64,000 nt of DNA from contig CAJXKC010000004.1 in the NCBI GenBank assembly GCA_913055685.1, positions 148,988-212,987 of the forward strand, read 5' to 3'. A program made the translations under genes and the position numbers. The stretch is from an uncultured Flavobacteriales bacterium (GTDB taxonomy: Bacteria; Bacteroidota; Bacteroidia; Flavobacteriales; Schleiferiaceae). Below, in pieces: positions 28,854 through 38,919 of the stretch (position 1 is its first letter; each line of letters opens with the position of its first letter). A model generated the notes under the pieces. That model ran no database searches. It worked only from the letters and a program-made list of their open reading frames with translations, and was not told the origin of the DNA.

Positions 28854-30147
28854 CTTGCTCTCTGCGGATGTCTTTAGTGTTATATATATGTCCGCGTCGC
28901 CAAGCTTCGATAGCCTGACCCCAGCCATAACGGTATTGCGGGCTTCGCTCTAATTCGAAGTCATTGTCGCTAAAGGGATTATCGAGGCGAATAAAATTAA
29001 AGTAATAGGATAGACCAGAGCTTTCGTTGCCATATACCCAGGCCTCACCGGCCGAAGATCGGTATACCTTATTCGGGGGGCCGTATATGATATACAGAAT
29101 CCCGCGGTCGGTTTTCCAGCCTTCGTGATAAGAGCTAAAAAAGCGGTTGGCACTTTCTACTCTTTCGTAATATTCTCGGATCATATCGCGTGCACGCTGG
29201 GCATTCCCCGCCTTCCGAATCCAAAAATCATCGATCCAATCGCTAAGTTTTTGCGGTTGATCTAAGAGGGCTTGCAATTCATCGTACTCACTTTGGGTGG
29301 TTAAATAACGCAGCGGGCCCGCCATATCCCGGTGATTCCCCACCATAGGGAAATGCGGGTAAAAACTATATAGGGTAAAACCCGACCACTGACTAGTATC
29401 TAATCGGAAGTGGTAAAAGCCAATATTTCGTAAAGCTAAAACGGTATCGGCGGGCACTAAAAAGGTGGAGTCGGGTTGGATGTCGAAAGACTGACTTTCC
29501 CGGGAGGAATATGGGGGGAGTGCTAAAGGGAACTCCCTTTGGTAATAACTTACGTAGTAATACCTGGGCTCTAATTGGGTGTGGCTTAGTTGGAAGGGTA
29601 CACCGGCAGGCAAGTGGTTGGTAAAAAGAATGTGGCCACTGGTATCGCGTAAACTAAAATTATTGGGGTTGTTGAGGTTCCCTCTTTTCAAGAGAATAAA
29701 ATTGCTTTGCTCGCTGCCACGGTTTAAATCCACCGTGGTCACATAAAGGGTTAGTTTTTCTGGGCTTCTGCTCTCGGGCGGAAGTTTTAGGTAGAAACTT
29801 CCGTTTATTATCTTATTGCTAACGTCCTCCACCTGATGTTGCAAGCGAACGCTGCCACTATCCAATACCTGCTCTTGCTCCATACGCGGTAACAATTGGT
29901 ATTTGATATGTACATGGGCCTCGTAGGTTTTATCATCGGAGAGGCGCGTAAAGAGAAAGTTTCCAGTTTCGAGGCGATAATGAACCTTACAAAGAGTGTC
30001 TCCTAAGTATTCAAAACGGAAATAAGGCCTAAGGGCCATTTCCTGCTCATTGTAGAGATAGGATAAATTATTGGTCTGCAGCCCTTCCGGACCACGACAA
30101 GACCAAAGCAGGGTCGATATTAAAATAAAAATTACCGCCTTTCGCAT
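28804..30147 (-). CDS. GWxTD-domain lipoprotein
   Basis: Lipobox LLWSCRG; DELQALLDQPQKLSDWIDDFWIRKAGN..RVESANRFFSSYHEGWKTDRGILYIIYGPPNKVYR. Confidence 0.9.
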   Translation of the reverse strand: MRKAVIFILISTLLWSCRGPEGLQTNNLSYLYNEQEMALRPYFRFEYLGDTLCKVHYRLETGNFLFTRLSDDKTYEAHVHIKYQLLPRMEQEQVLDSGSVRLQHQVEDVSNKIINGSFYLKLPPESRSPEKLTLYVTTVDLNRGSEQSNFILLKRGNLNNPNNFSLRDTSGHILFTNHLPAGVPFQLSHTQLEPRYYYVSYYQREFPLALPPYSSRESQSFDIQPDSTFLVPADTVLALRNIGFYHFRLDTSQWSGFTLYSFYPHFPMVGNHRDMAGPLRYLTTQSEYDELQALLDQPQKLSDWIDDFWIRKAGNAQRARDMIREYYERVESANRFFSSYHEGWKTDRGILYIIYGPPNKVYRSSAGEAWVYGNESSGLSYYFNFIRLDNPFSDNDFELERSPQYRYGWGQAIEAWRRGHIYNTKDIRREQDDYDQLQYRTRTPMWY

Positions 30148-30176
30148 AGCACAAAGAAAAGAAATGTCGCGCAGCT

Positions 30177-31772
30177 TTAGAAAGTATTTACATAGGATAG
30201 ATGAACCTTAGTGCTGCGCCAATCATAGCTGTCATCGTCTGTCTGTCCTACTGCTAAGAATAACGAAAAGATACCCCCTTTAGTTTGGAAATTAATTCCG
30301 CCTCCCAGTCCACTATGCAGATTTTGGCTCACTAGTAGGGAACTATTGTTTTCACTGTAAGCCAAATCCCCAAATAAGCAGAGGTAGTCGTATTTGCCTA
30401 ACATATAGCGAATTTCGCTGCGCATAAGACCATAGGCGCTGCTAAAGAGACTTAGTTCGTTAAAACCACGCAAGCTATTAATACCACCTAAACGGAATAA
30501 CTCATTTTCGAATAGCGGCGAGCCGCCAATTCCCTCGCTGCTAAAGGCTTGGTGCCAAACCCAAGCCGAACCCATTTTATGATAATAGGCGGCATCAAAG
30601 CGCCAATCATATTGTTGCCATTCTGCCGCCTCCGCTTCTCGGTAGCGGCTACCTAATTCTATAGTAAAGCGGTAGCCTTGGGTGGCGACAATACTTTGGT
30701 TAAGTCGCTTCAGGCGAAAGCCTAAAGATAGGCCTGCGCTACTGTAGCTACCTAAATTTTGAAATTCGACACTACTCGCACCGAGTTGGTTGGAGGAGCG
30801 GAAGCGGGCATTTAACTCTAATGAAGCTTGATAAGCTATGCGGTAGTTGAACCCGGTTTCGAAAAAGCGTTGTATAAAACTGCTGTCTTGCCTAAAAAGC
30901 TCAACCCCAGCTTTAATACCCAGCGGACTACCCCAGAGATAGGGATAAGCAAAGCGCAGTTGAAAGTCCTGCACCGAGGTGTTAGGACTGCGCCACCGCA
31001 ATTGAATCGCTTCCCCTTTATTAAAAGTGTTGAGCAGGTTTAAGTTGAAATCGCCGTTTAAGGTGGTACGGCCATCGGCCTCGGTATTTAGTCCAATTAT
31101 TCCGCTGATCTGATTGCTACTGCGCTTGTTTAAATAAAGGTATAGATGAGCACTTTGAGGGTAGAAGGCCAGAGCGGGAGCCCTCTGGGCACTTAGATAA
31201 TCGCTGGCCTCTAATCTGTTTTGGACTTCCTGCAAGTATTTTTCCTGGTATAGACCCCCTTTCTGCCAATCTATTTCATAGCCTAGTAAATTGGGGTCTA
31301 CCTTGGTGTAGCCTAATACAATCAAGGAATCGAACCGAAATTGCTGACCTAATTTTAGGGTGGCAAATGCATGCAGCTCATTTTCTTGAACCAGGTAGTT
31401 AATGATTTCTAAGCTGGCAAAGAGATAGCCTTGATCGGCATAAGTGCTAAGTACTTGTTTTAGCTCAAATTTCCAGTTTTGAGCATTGAGGAGTTTTGGC
31501 TCCAAATTAAATTCGAGGCTGTCTATTCGTAAAGTTCCGAGGCTTAGTTTAGGTCCGCTCTGTAAAAGGGTATCTCTTCTTTCATGCAGCCAAAAGCCTG
31601 CCTCTTGCAGGGCGAGCGATTTTTGCGACCAGTGTTCTAAACTGCTATCGGCTAAAATTGCTTCTACCTCTTGCCGCCAGTTCAGTTGCGGGCTTTCCAC
31701 CGCTAACTGTGCAGTTATGGGCCCAGTAATTAGTATTAATATTAAAAAGCTCCTTACCAAGATAATCGCCAA
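30177..31772 (-). CDS. BamA/Omp85-like outer membrane protein
   Basis: POTRA-like N-terminus, surface-antigen-type barrel, LFRLGGINSLRGFNE motif. Confidence 0.85.
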   Translation of the reverse strand: MAIILVRSFLILILITGPITAQLAVESPQLNWRQEVEAILADSSLEHWSQKSLALQEAGFWLHERRDTLLQSGPKLSLGTLRIDSLEFNLEPKLLNAQNWKFELKQVLSTYADQGYLFASLEIINYLVQENELHAFATLKLGQQFRFDSLIVLGYTKVDPNLLGYEIDWQKGGLYQEKYLQEVQNRLEASDYLSAQRAPALAFYPQSAHLYLYLNKRSSNQISGIIGLNTEADGRTTLNGDFNLNLLNTFNKGEAIQLRWRSPNTSVQDFQLRFAYPYLWGSPLGIKAGVELFRQDSSFIQRFFETGFNYRIAYQASLELNARFRSSNQLGASSVEFQNLGSYSSAGLSLGFRLKRLNQSIVATQGYRFTIELGSRYREAEAAEWQQYDWRFDAAYYHKMGSAWVWHQAFSSEGIGGSPLFENELFRLGGINSLRGFNELSLFSSAYGLMRSEIRYMLGKYDYLCLFGDLAYSENNSSLLVSQNLHSGLGGGINFQTKGGIFSLFLAVGQTDDDSYDWRSTKVHLSYVNTF

Positions 31773-32446
31773 TTAATCGCTTCTAAGCCTTGCTTTAGTA
31801 AGAAGTCATTGCATAGCGAAAAGGGTTTAGAACCAAAGAATCCGTGGCGGGCCGAAAGGGGAGAGGGATGCGCCGACTTTATAATTAGGTGTTTCTGTGT
31901 ATCAATGAAAAGCTGCTTTTTTTGCGCCCAATTGCCCCAGAGTATAAACACCATTCTTTCCTTGTTGGCCGAAAGACTTTGGATAACCGCATCGGTAAAA
32001 AGCTCCCAACCCCATTTTTGATGGGAACCCGCTTTTCCTTCCTCAACACTCAAAAAGCTATTTAATAAGAGTACTCCTTGCTGCGCCCATTCGCTTAAAT
32101 CACCGCCAAAGGCAGGGTCGATGTTTAAATCACTTTTTAGCTCTTTATAGATGTTGCGTAAGCTAGGTGGGATCTTTTGGCCTTGCGGTACGGAGAAGGA
32201 TAAACCATCGGCTTGGCCTGGGCCGTGGTAAGGATCCTGACCCAAGATTAATACTTTACACTTATCCCACTTGCAAACATTAAAGGCCCTGAAACGGTTA
32301 TATTCTGCAGGGTATATAGGCTTGGTTTTCGCTTCCACTTCCAGCTTTTTAAGCAGACTTTGAAAGTCGGGATTATGCCAATAAGGCTCTAATACCTTTT
32401 GCCATCCTGGATCATGCAAGTAATTGTGAATGGGATAGGATACCAC
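31754..32446 (-). CDS. ung: Uracil-DNA glycosylase, family 1
   Basis: KVLILGQDPYHGPGQADGLSFSV and KSAHPSPLSARHGFFGSKPFS. Confidence 0.97.
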   Translation of the reverse strand: MVSYPIHNYLHDPGWQKVLEPYWHNPDFQSLLKKLEVEAKTKPIYPAEYNRFRAFNVCKWDKCKVLILGQDPYHGPGQADGLSFSVPQGQKIPPSLRNIYKELKSDLNIDPAFGGDLSEWAQQGVLLLNSFLSVEEGKAGSHQKWGWELFTDAVIQSLSANKERMVFILWGNWAQKKQLFIDTQKHLIIKSAHPSPLSARHGFFGSKPFSLCNDFLLKQGLEAINWRLSW

Positions 32447-32542
32447 GATGTACTTTTTGTAGTTATCTATAAAGGCATAAGGTTAGCGCAAAAAGTCTAA
32501 CTTTGTTGCAAGCTATTTTAAAAATATCTTAATCGAAAGAAC

Positions 32543-32665
32543 ATGAAAAAAGTATTGGTTGCGGTACTAATGATTTTAGGAGCTTTAGTGGTTCAATCTT
32601 GTGGTAGTTCAGAGAAATGTCCTGCCTATACTGCCGCACCAGAGGTGGAGCAGTTTAATGTGTAA
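32543..32665 (+). CDS. Short putative lipoprotein (40 aa)
   Basis: MKKVLVAVLMILGALVVQSCGSSEKCPAYTAAPEVEQFNV with lipobox VVQSC; its stop overlaps the next start (taATG). Below the ORF-track size cut-off. Confidence 0.7.
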   Translation: MKKVLVAVLMILGALVVQSCGSSEKCPAYTAAPEVEQFNV

Positions 32666-33003
32666 TGATTCGTAGGGAACTTCAAGATCCCTCGCAATTA
32701 GAGGAGATCGACCAAATATCAGCAGAGGGGCAGGTCGTGATTTTTAAGCATTCTACCCGCTGTCCCATAAGCGCCATGGCTTGGCGTAGAGTAAACGATG
32801 GTTGGGATGATGAATTGGCGGAAACGCCACTTTATTTTCTCGATCTTTTGCGTTTTCGGGAAACCTCTCAGGCAGTTAGCGTCCATTATGGAGTGCAACA
32901 TGAGTCGCCTCAAATACTGTTAGTTGAAAATGGAAGGGTAGTATACCAAACCTCCCATAATGGAATTAACGTTAAGGATATAAAGGGATTAATTGATGCG
33001 TAA
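32665..33003 (+). CDS. YtxJ-like bacillithiol-system monothiol redox protein
   Basis: VVIFKHSTRCPISAMAWRRV, YFLDLLRFRETSQAVSVHYGVQHESPQILLVENGRVVYQTSHNGI. Confidence 0.9.
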   Translation: MIRRELQDPSQLEEIDQISAEGQVVIFKHSTRCPISAMAWRRVNDGWDDELAETPLYFLDLLRFRETSQAVSVHYGVQHESPQILLVENGRVVYQTSHNGINVKDIKGLIDA

Positions 33004-33748
33004 GACGTTTCTTTTTTTATCGGCAATGCTTTTGGGCTTGACAGTACAAGCCCAATTGGATACTGATGCCGATTTTAAAAGAACCGTTAAAGACCGTGCA
33101 TACCAAGGAGGAATTATGTTTCATTCCCGTGGCTATGCCATAACAGGTAAATACCTCAAATACATTGATGGCTATACTGCCAGGGGTTTAGAAATTGATT
33201 TCTCGAAAATTCGCCATCCTAAAGAAACCATCTCTTCTGAGGACATTTTCAACAATTATCGAGGTTATGTAAAGGGCAGAATCAACTCTTTTTACACGCT
33301 AAGAGTAGGTTATGCCGAGGAAAAAATCCTTTACGATAAAACTGATCAAGGTACCATATCGATGGCCTGGGTTTACAGTGGTGGCTTGTCTTTAGGCTTT
33401 TTAAAGCCCATTTATCTGAGTGTTGATGTTTTTGGTGATGATGGCGACATGTATGCCGAGATTATCCGTTACACGGGTGAAACCAATCCGGCCAATATTA
33501 ATGGGGAGGCAAATTTTTTTCGCGGAATTGAGGAAACCAAATTCCAACCTGGCGTCTATCTTAAAACGGGCGTTAATTTCGACTATCAATTTTTAGACGA
33601 TAAGATCACCAATTTGGAAGCAGGCCTTATCTACGATTATTACGTACGTGAGGTGCCTATTTTTTATGAAGATAGCCAAGACGTAAACTGGTCGGGCTTT
33701 TTTCAGTTATATATTACAGTAAACTTTGGCTATAAGCTGAATAAGTAA
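32993..33748 (+). CDS. Putative outer membrane beta-barrel protein
   Basis: Signal peptide [20 protein letters not shown]; amphipathic pattern. Confidence 0.65.
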   Translation: MMRKTFLFLSAMLLGLTVQAQLDTDADFKRTVKDRAYQGGIMFHSRGYAITGKYLKYIDGYTARGLEIDFSKIRHPKETISSEDIFNNYRGYVKGRINSFYTLRVGYAEEKILYDKTDQGTISMAWVYSGGLSLGFLKPIYLSVDVFGDDGDMYAEIIRYTGETNPANINGEANFFRGIEETKFQPGVYLKTGVNFDYQFLDDKITNLEAGLIYDYYVREVPIFYEDSQDVNWSGFFQLYITVNFGYKLNK

Positions 33749-34638
33749 TGAGTGAACTTGTAGAAACAGTTGCTCCTGCAAAGGAGAATACCATAAGTAA
33801 AGGGAAACCAAAATGGTTGCGGGTAAAATTGCCCACTGGCAAGAATTACCGCAGCGTACGCAATTTGGTCGATAATTACGAGCTTCATACTATTTGTGAA
33901 AGTGGCAATTGCCCGAATATGGGTGAGTGTTGGGGTGCGGGCACCGCAACCTTTATGATTCTAGGGAACACCTGTACCCGTAGCTGCGGTTTTTGCGCGG
34001 TTGCTACTGGTAGGCCAGATAGTGTGGATTGGGACGAGCCCGAAAGAGTAGCGCGATCAGTGAAGCTCATGAAGGTGAAGCACTGTGTTATTACCTCAGT
34101 AGATCGCGACGATTTGCGTGATGGCGGATCCATCATTTGGAGGGAGACAGTTCGTGCTGTACGCCGTATGAGTCCGGGTACCACCATGGAAACCCTAATC
34201 CCAGATTTTAAAGGGGAGTGGCATAATATCGATCGCATCGTTGATGCAGCCCCCGAAATTGTTTCCCATAACATGGAAACGGTGCGTCGTCTTACTCGTA
34301 AAGTGCGCATTCAAGCGCAGTACGATCGTAGTTTAGCGGTGCTTCGTTACTTGAAAGACCAAGGCTTACCTCGCACTAAATCGGGAATTATGCTTGGTTT
34401 AGGGGAAACCGAAGAAGAAGTTATTGAAAGTTTAAAAGACTTAAGAGAGGCCAAGGTAGACATCATTACTTTGGGACAATACTTACAGCCAACTCCTAAG
34501 CATCTGCCTGTACAAGAATTTGTTAGGCCAGAGCAATTTGAAAAATACAAGGAGATTGGATTGGATATGGGCTTCCGATATGTGGAGAGCGGACCCTTGG
34601 TTCGTTCATCTTATCATGCGGAAAGACATATGTTTTAA
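33748..34638 (+). CDS. lipA: Lipoyl synthase
   Basis: [53 protein letters not shown]. Confidence 0.98.
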   Translation: MSELVETVAPAKENTISKGKPKWLRVKLPTGKNYRSVRNLVDNYELHTICESGNCPNMGECWGAGTATFMILGNTCTRSCGFCAVATGRPDSVDWDEPERVARSVKLMKVKHCVITSVDRDDLRDGGSIIWRETVRAVRRMSPGTTMETLIPDFKGEWHNIDRIVDAAPEIVSHNMETVRRLTRKVRIQAQYDRSLAVLRYLKDQGLPRTKSGIMLGLGETEEEVIESLKDLREAKVDIITLGQYLQPTPKHLPVQEFVRPEQFEKYKEIGLDMGFRYVESGPLVRSSYHAERHMF

Positions 34639-34696
34639 TTAAGTATTAAGTTTTAGCAATTATATTTGTCGCACAAGGAAAAAAACGGATAAACGA

Positions 34697-37600
34697 ATGA
34701 AAAGAGGATTACTTTTCTCCATTAGTGGCCTAATGTTAGCAGGATCTGCACTGTGGATTGGAAACGTCACTAATCAACAAACTCATTATCAACCCCGTCA
34801 GGAAAATACGGAGCTAAACGATGCCAGAGGTTACGATACTTTTTGGACCCGTTTACGCGCTAATCCCCAAACTGGAAAGGTGGAGGAAGCGGATATTCTT
34901 GCCGCTCGTGAAGAGCTAAAAAGAATGGCCAAAGGAAATTCTTCCCTAAATCTGCAGTGGGAAGAGATGGGACCAAATGACATGGGTGGTCGCACGCGTG
35001 CCATTCTTTTTGATCGCAATGACCCCAATAAAATGTGGGCTGCTTCGGTAAGTGGCGGTATTTTTTACAGTCCAAACCGCGGTCGTAGCTGGTTAGTTAT
35101 AGACGATATGATGGATAACCTAGCGGTGGTGAGCTTGGCTCAGGCTGCTAATGGCGATATCTATGCCGGTACCGGTGAGGATATGTATTACTTCGCTTCT
35201 GGCGCAGGTAGCGGTGGTATTCGTGGTGCAGGTATTTTCAAGTCTACCGATGGTGGACAGACTTTTGCGCAAATTCCTAGTACCGATCCAGCTAACAATC
35301 CTAACCAGGGTTGGGATGCGGTTGGTAAAATTGAAGCCGACCCAACTGATGCTAACCGTATATATGCCGCTACTTCAGCTGGTTTAAAAGTTAGTGATGA
35401 TGCTGGTGTATCTTGGACCGATGCTGGTTTAAGTTCAAATATCACGCGCGATTTACATATTACCCCAAGCGGTACCGTTTACGCTAAAGTGGGAACTCGT
35501 ATCTGGAAATCTACTTCTGGAGATCCTGGTACTTACACTGAAGTAACCTCTATTTCTGGAGACCCTAATACTATTGTTCGTCCTAGTGGTGACCGTATGC
35601 GTATTGCAGTTTCTCCTCAAGATGAGAACTACGTTTATATTCTTGAAACGGCCGGTGGCGATTACGATGCACTTTACAAGTCGACCGATGGTGGTGCAAC
35701 TTTTACTCCGGTACAAACACTACCAGGAGCGCTTAACCCAATTGATCAAGCTCCTTTTGCCGTAGCCTTAGGGGTGGATCCAAAGAATAAAGACCGCGTA
35801 CTTATTGGTGGTTTAACTTTATGGGAGTACTCAGAAAATGATGGTTGGCAGCAAATAGCTAGTCGTAGTGATCTAGCCCTAAACTTATATGTTCACGTAG
35901 ACATTCACGAAATTGAATGGAATCCGCATGACTCAACCGAAATTTGGGTAGGTAATGATGGTGGTTTATTCAAATCTGAGAACGACGGTGTAACTTGGTT
36001 AGAAGAGAATAAGGGTTATGCAACCATTCAGTTCTATAAGATGTCAGTTGGCCTCAATGGTGACATGTTAGGTGGTACTCAAGATAATGGTACTATTCTT
36101 ATTGATCCTAAAACTGGATTACCTAAAGCTGGTGAGCGTACCGTAGGTATTACTCAAAACAGCGGTCTAGTAGTAGACGGTGATGGTGGTTATACCGAAA
36201 TTTCTAAACTTGATCCTGAAGTACGTTTCAAGGCTATGCAATATGGTCGTTTAGGACGTTCTATTAATACTGGTGATGAGTATTCTTACTTCTACAGCAA
36301 TCGTATGGCTGGTCGTTACAATGCCTTCTCATTTGCTTTTGCTGATTTTGTTACTCCTTTCGCATTATGGGAGAAATTAGATGATCCTAATTCTACCGAT
36401 AGCGTATTCTTTAGCGCTGATACAATTAACTTAAGTATTGGTTTCGGTAATGGAAATACTCGTTATACGGGTCAGTATACCAAGCCTCAAGCTTCTACCA
36501 AATTTATTGCTAGCACCTTCCGTGCAGTAGCCGGTGGTCAGATTTTAACTTCTGACGCTAGTGGTAACCTAAGTGGAGATGGTACGGGTACTTTCGATGC
36601 AGTTACCGGTCAGTTCACACTAGAGTTTGCTAGTCCTACTAGTTTAGAAATTCGTACCAGCGTTGGTACTGAATATGACCCTGGCGCGGTAATCGTAGTA
36701 GAGAGTGAAACCGGTGAATTGCCTATCACCCATACCTTAAGTAATGGTTTAGCAAGTGGGGATACCGCCTTCATTCAGGATCCTGTACAGGCTATGTTTG
36801 CAGTAGGTTTAACTTCATACAACAATGCTTCTCAGCCTGGTAACAAAGGCGGTGGTATTTGGATGTGTCGTAATGTTTTATCCGACCGTACTCAAACTCC
36901 AGAGTGGTGGCACATTGGTGCGCTTAATGATGAAGAAGTTCCTTCTTCGATGGCCTTTAGTCATGATGGCGATGCCCTTTATGTTGGTACCAACTCAGGT
37001 CGCGTTTACCGCTTCCAAAACTTAACCAATGCCCGCTCGGAGGAAACTGCGGATATTGATATCGATTACCTACAAAACCCACCTGCACCTAGTCAGGCTG
37101 TGGTAGATGCAAAGGTTATTTTGACTGCTAGCCGCACAATTACAGGAATTGCTGTAGATACAGAAGATCCCGACCGCTTAATTGTTACTGCTGGTGGTTA
37201 TGGTGGTACTAGCCCTCATATTTACTACACCGAGCAAGCTACTTCAGCTAGCTTAACTTCAAGTGGCTTTATTGGTAAGGATGGAGATATGCCTAATGTA
37301 CCCGTTTACGATGCAGTATTTAACTACAACGACGCCACTGGTGGTCAGGTAATAATTGGTACCGATTTCGGTGTGTTCTCTACAACTGATATTACTGCTG
37401 GTAGTGTGAGCTGGACTCAGGAGAACCAAGGTTTCCCTAATGCACCAGTATTCGACTTATTACAAACTCGCACGGTGCGTTACGATCTTAAGACCAACCA
37501 AGACTTTGAAGGAGCAATTTATGCTGCTACTCACGGTCGTGGTATCTTTAAGACGAGTACCACGGCAGACTACGTTAGTGTCAAAGAGCCTGCAATTGAC

Positions 37601-37870
37601 TTCGAACCGGCTAAAACCCAATTGGGTATTTACCCGAATCCAGTTGTTGATTATGTTAATGTAGAATTAGCGCTTGAAGCGAATAGCGATTTACAAGTTA
37701 CGGTTCGTGATATGACCGGCCGTATGGTTCGCGCCTTTAACTACAATTCTGTTTCTCGTGATACCGAAAGCTTACGCTTGAATGTATCCGGACTTAAAAA
37801 CGGTAATTACATCATTAGCCTTATTAATGGTCAGGATGTTAAAACCGCAAAAATGATCGTAAGACACTAA
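34697..37870 (+). CDS. Large secreted BNR/VPS10-like beta-propeller protein with T9SS-type C-terminal tail
   Basis: GGIFKS-type repeats (GAGIFKSTDGGQTFAQIP, ALYKSTDGGATFTPV, GLFKSENDGVTW); C-terminal IYPNPVVDYVNVELAL..GNYIISLINGQDVKTAKMIVRH. Confidence 0.88.
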   Translation: MKRGLLFSISGLMLAGSALWIGNVTNQQTHYQPRQENTELNDARGYDTFWTRLRANPQTGKVEEADILAAREELKRMAKGNSSLNLQWEEMGPNDMGGRTRAILFDRNDPNKMWAASVSGGIFYSPNRGRSWLVIDDMMDNLAVVSLAQAANGDIYAGTGEDMYYFASGAGSGGIRGAGIFKSTDGGQTFAQIPSTDPANNPNQGWDAVGKIEADPTDANRIYAATSAGLKVSDDAGVSWTDAGLSSNITRDLHITPSGTVYAKVGTRIWKSTSGDPGTYTEVTSISGDPNTIVRPSGDRMRIAVSPQDENYVYILETAGGDYDALYKSTDGGATFTPVQTLPGALNPIDQAPFAVALGVDPKNKDRVLIGGLTLWEYSENDGWQQIASRSDLALNLYVHVDIHEIEWNPHDSTEIWVGNDGGLFKSENDGVTWLEENKGYATIQFYKMSVGLNGDMLGGTQDNGTILIDPKTGLPKAGERTVGITQNSGLVVDGDGGYTEISKLDPEVRFKAMQYGRLGRSINTGDEYSYFYSNRMAGRYNAFSFAFADFVTPFALWEKLDDPNSTDSVFFSADTINLSIGFGNGNTRYTGQYTKPQASTKFIASTFRAVAGGQILTSDASGNLSGDGTGTFDAVTGQFTLEFASPTSLEIRTSVGTEYDPGAVIVVESETGELPITHTLSNGLASGDTAFIQDPVQAMFAVGLTSYNNASQPGNKGGGIWMCRNVLSDRTQTPEWWHIGALNDEEVPSSMAFSHDGDALYVGTNSGRVYRFQNLTNARSEETADIDIDYLQNPPAPSQAVVDAKVILTASRTITGIAVDTEDPDRLIVTAGGYGGTSPHIYYTEQATSASLTSSGFIGKDGDMPNVPVYDAVFNYNDATGGQVIIGTDFGVFSTTDITAGSVSWTQENQGFPNAPVFDLLQTRTVRYDLKTNQDFEGAIYAATHGRGIFKTSTTADYVSVKEPAIDFEPAKTQLGIYPNPVVDYVNVELALEANSDLQVTVRDMTGRMVRAFNYNSVSRDTESLRLNVSGLKNGNYIISLINGQDVKTAKMIVRH

Positions 37871-37885
37871 TCGTTTTATAATTCA

Positions 37886-37917
37886 TAAAAAAGCCTTCTC
37901 TTTGGAGAGGGCTTTTT
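37886..37917 (+). terminator. Intrinsic terminator
   Basis: aaaaaagccttctctttggagagggctttttt. Confidence 0.75.
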
Positions 37918-37929
37918 TGTTTGATAGCT

Positions 37930-38919
37930 ATGAGAATTGCAATAAATGGTTTTGGTCGCATCGGAAGAACCTTGATGCGGGTTATTGAAAATCATCCCCA
38001 TATCGAGGTGGTGGCCATTAATGATTTGGCTCAGACCGATAATCTAGCGCATCTATTAAAATACGATACTACCCATCGCTTATTTTCCAGTGCCATTAGC
38101 TTCGAAGGCGATACTTTGAAGGTTGGTAGACATACTATTGCCGTAAGTCATGAGGCCAATCCGGAAAAGCTTAATTGGGCGCAATTTGACCTCGATTATA
38201 TCGTAGAAGCTACCGGGAAGTTTAGAACCGCTCAGTTACTGACTCCTCATTTAAAAATGGCTAAGCGCGTAATTCTAAGTGCCCCACCATTGGATAACAC
38301 TAAAACCGTGGTAATGGGCATAAATGAGTTCCAAATTGATACCGAGGACCGTATTTTGTCTAATGCTTCCTGTACCACCAATAGCGCCGCCCCTTTAATA
38401 AAGGTGGTCGATGACCTATGTGCGATCGAGCATGCCTTTATTACCACTGTGCATAGTTATACCACGGATCAACAATTACAGGATGGTCCACATAAAGACT
38501 TTAGACGGGGGAGGGCAGCGGCCGAATCGATAGTGCCTACTAGCACCGGAGCGGCCAAGGCAATCACCAAGGTATTCCCTCATCTCGATGGGGCCATCGG
38601 CGGAGCGGGAATAAGAGTACCGGTGCCCGATGGTAGTCTAACCGACATCACCTTTACCCTAAAAAAAACCGCCTCGGTAGAGGCGGTTAATGAGGCTTTT
38701 TTAAAAGCTTCAGAATCTTATTTAAAACCCTATCTCGGTTATACCAAGGATCCGATTGTTTCTCGCGATGTTATCGGTAGTCCCTTTTCTTGCCTTTACG
38801 ACGAAGAGCTCACCGCCGTATTAGGACCGATGCTAAAAGTGGTAGGCTGGTACGACAATGAAATGGGCTATTCCAATCGCTTGGTCGACCTAATGCTTTA
38901 CTTAGAGCACATCGTCTAA
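37930..38919 (+). CDS. Glyceraldehyde-3-phosphate dehydrogenase
   Basis: MRIAINGFGRIGRTLMR; SNASCTTNSAAPLIKV; WYDNEMGYSNRLVDL. Confidence 0.97.
   Translation: MRIAINGFGRIGRTLMRVIENHPHIEVVAINDLAQTDNLAHLLKYDTTHRLFSSAISFEGDTLKVGRHTIAVSHEANPEKLNWAQFDLDYIVEATGKFRTAQLLTPHLKMAKRVILSAPPLDNTKTVVMGINEFQIDTEDRILSNASCTTNSAAPLIKVVDDLCAIEHAFITTVHSYTTDQQLQDGPHKDFRRGRAAAESIVPTSTGAAKAITKVFPHLDGAIGGAGIRVPVPDGSLTDITFTLKKTASVEAVNEAFLKASESYLKPYLGYTKDPIVSRDVIGSPFSCLYDEELTAVLGPMLKVVGWYDNEMGYSNRLVDLMLYLEHIV
38661..38688 (-). terminator. Minus-strand intrinsic terminator embedded in the gapdh CDS
   Basis: Minus-strand AACCGCCTC-TACC-GAGGCGGTT perfect 9-bp stem followed by TTTTTT. Confidence 0.65.
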
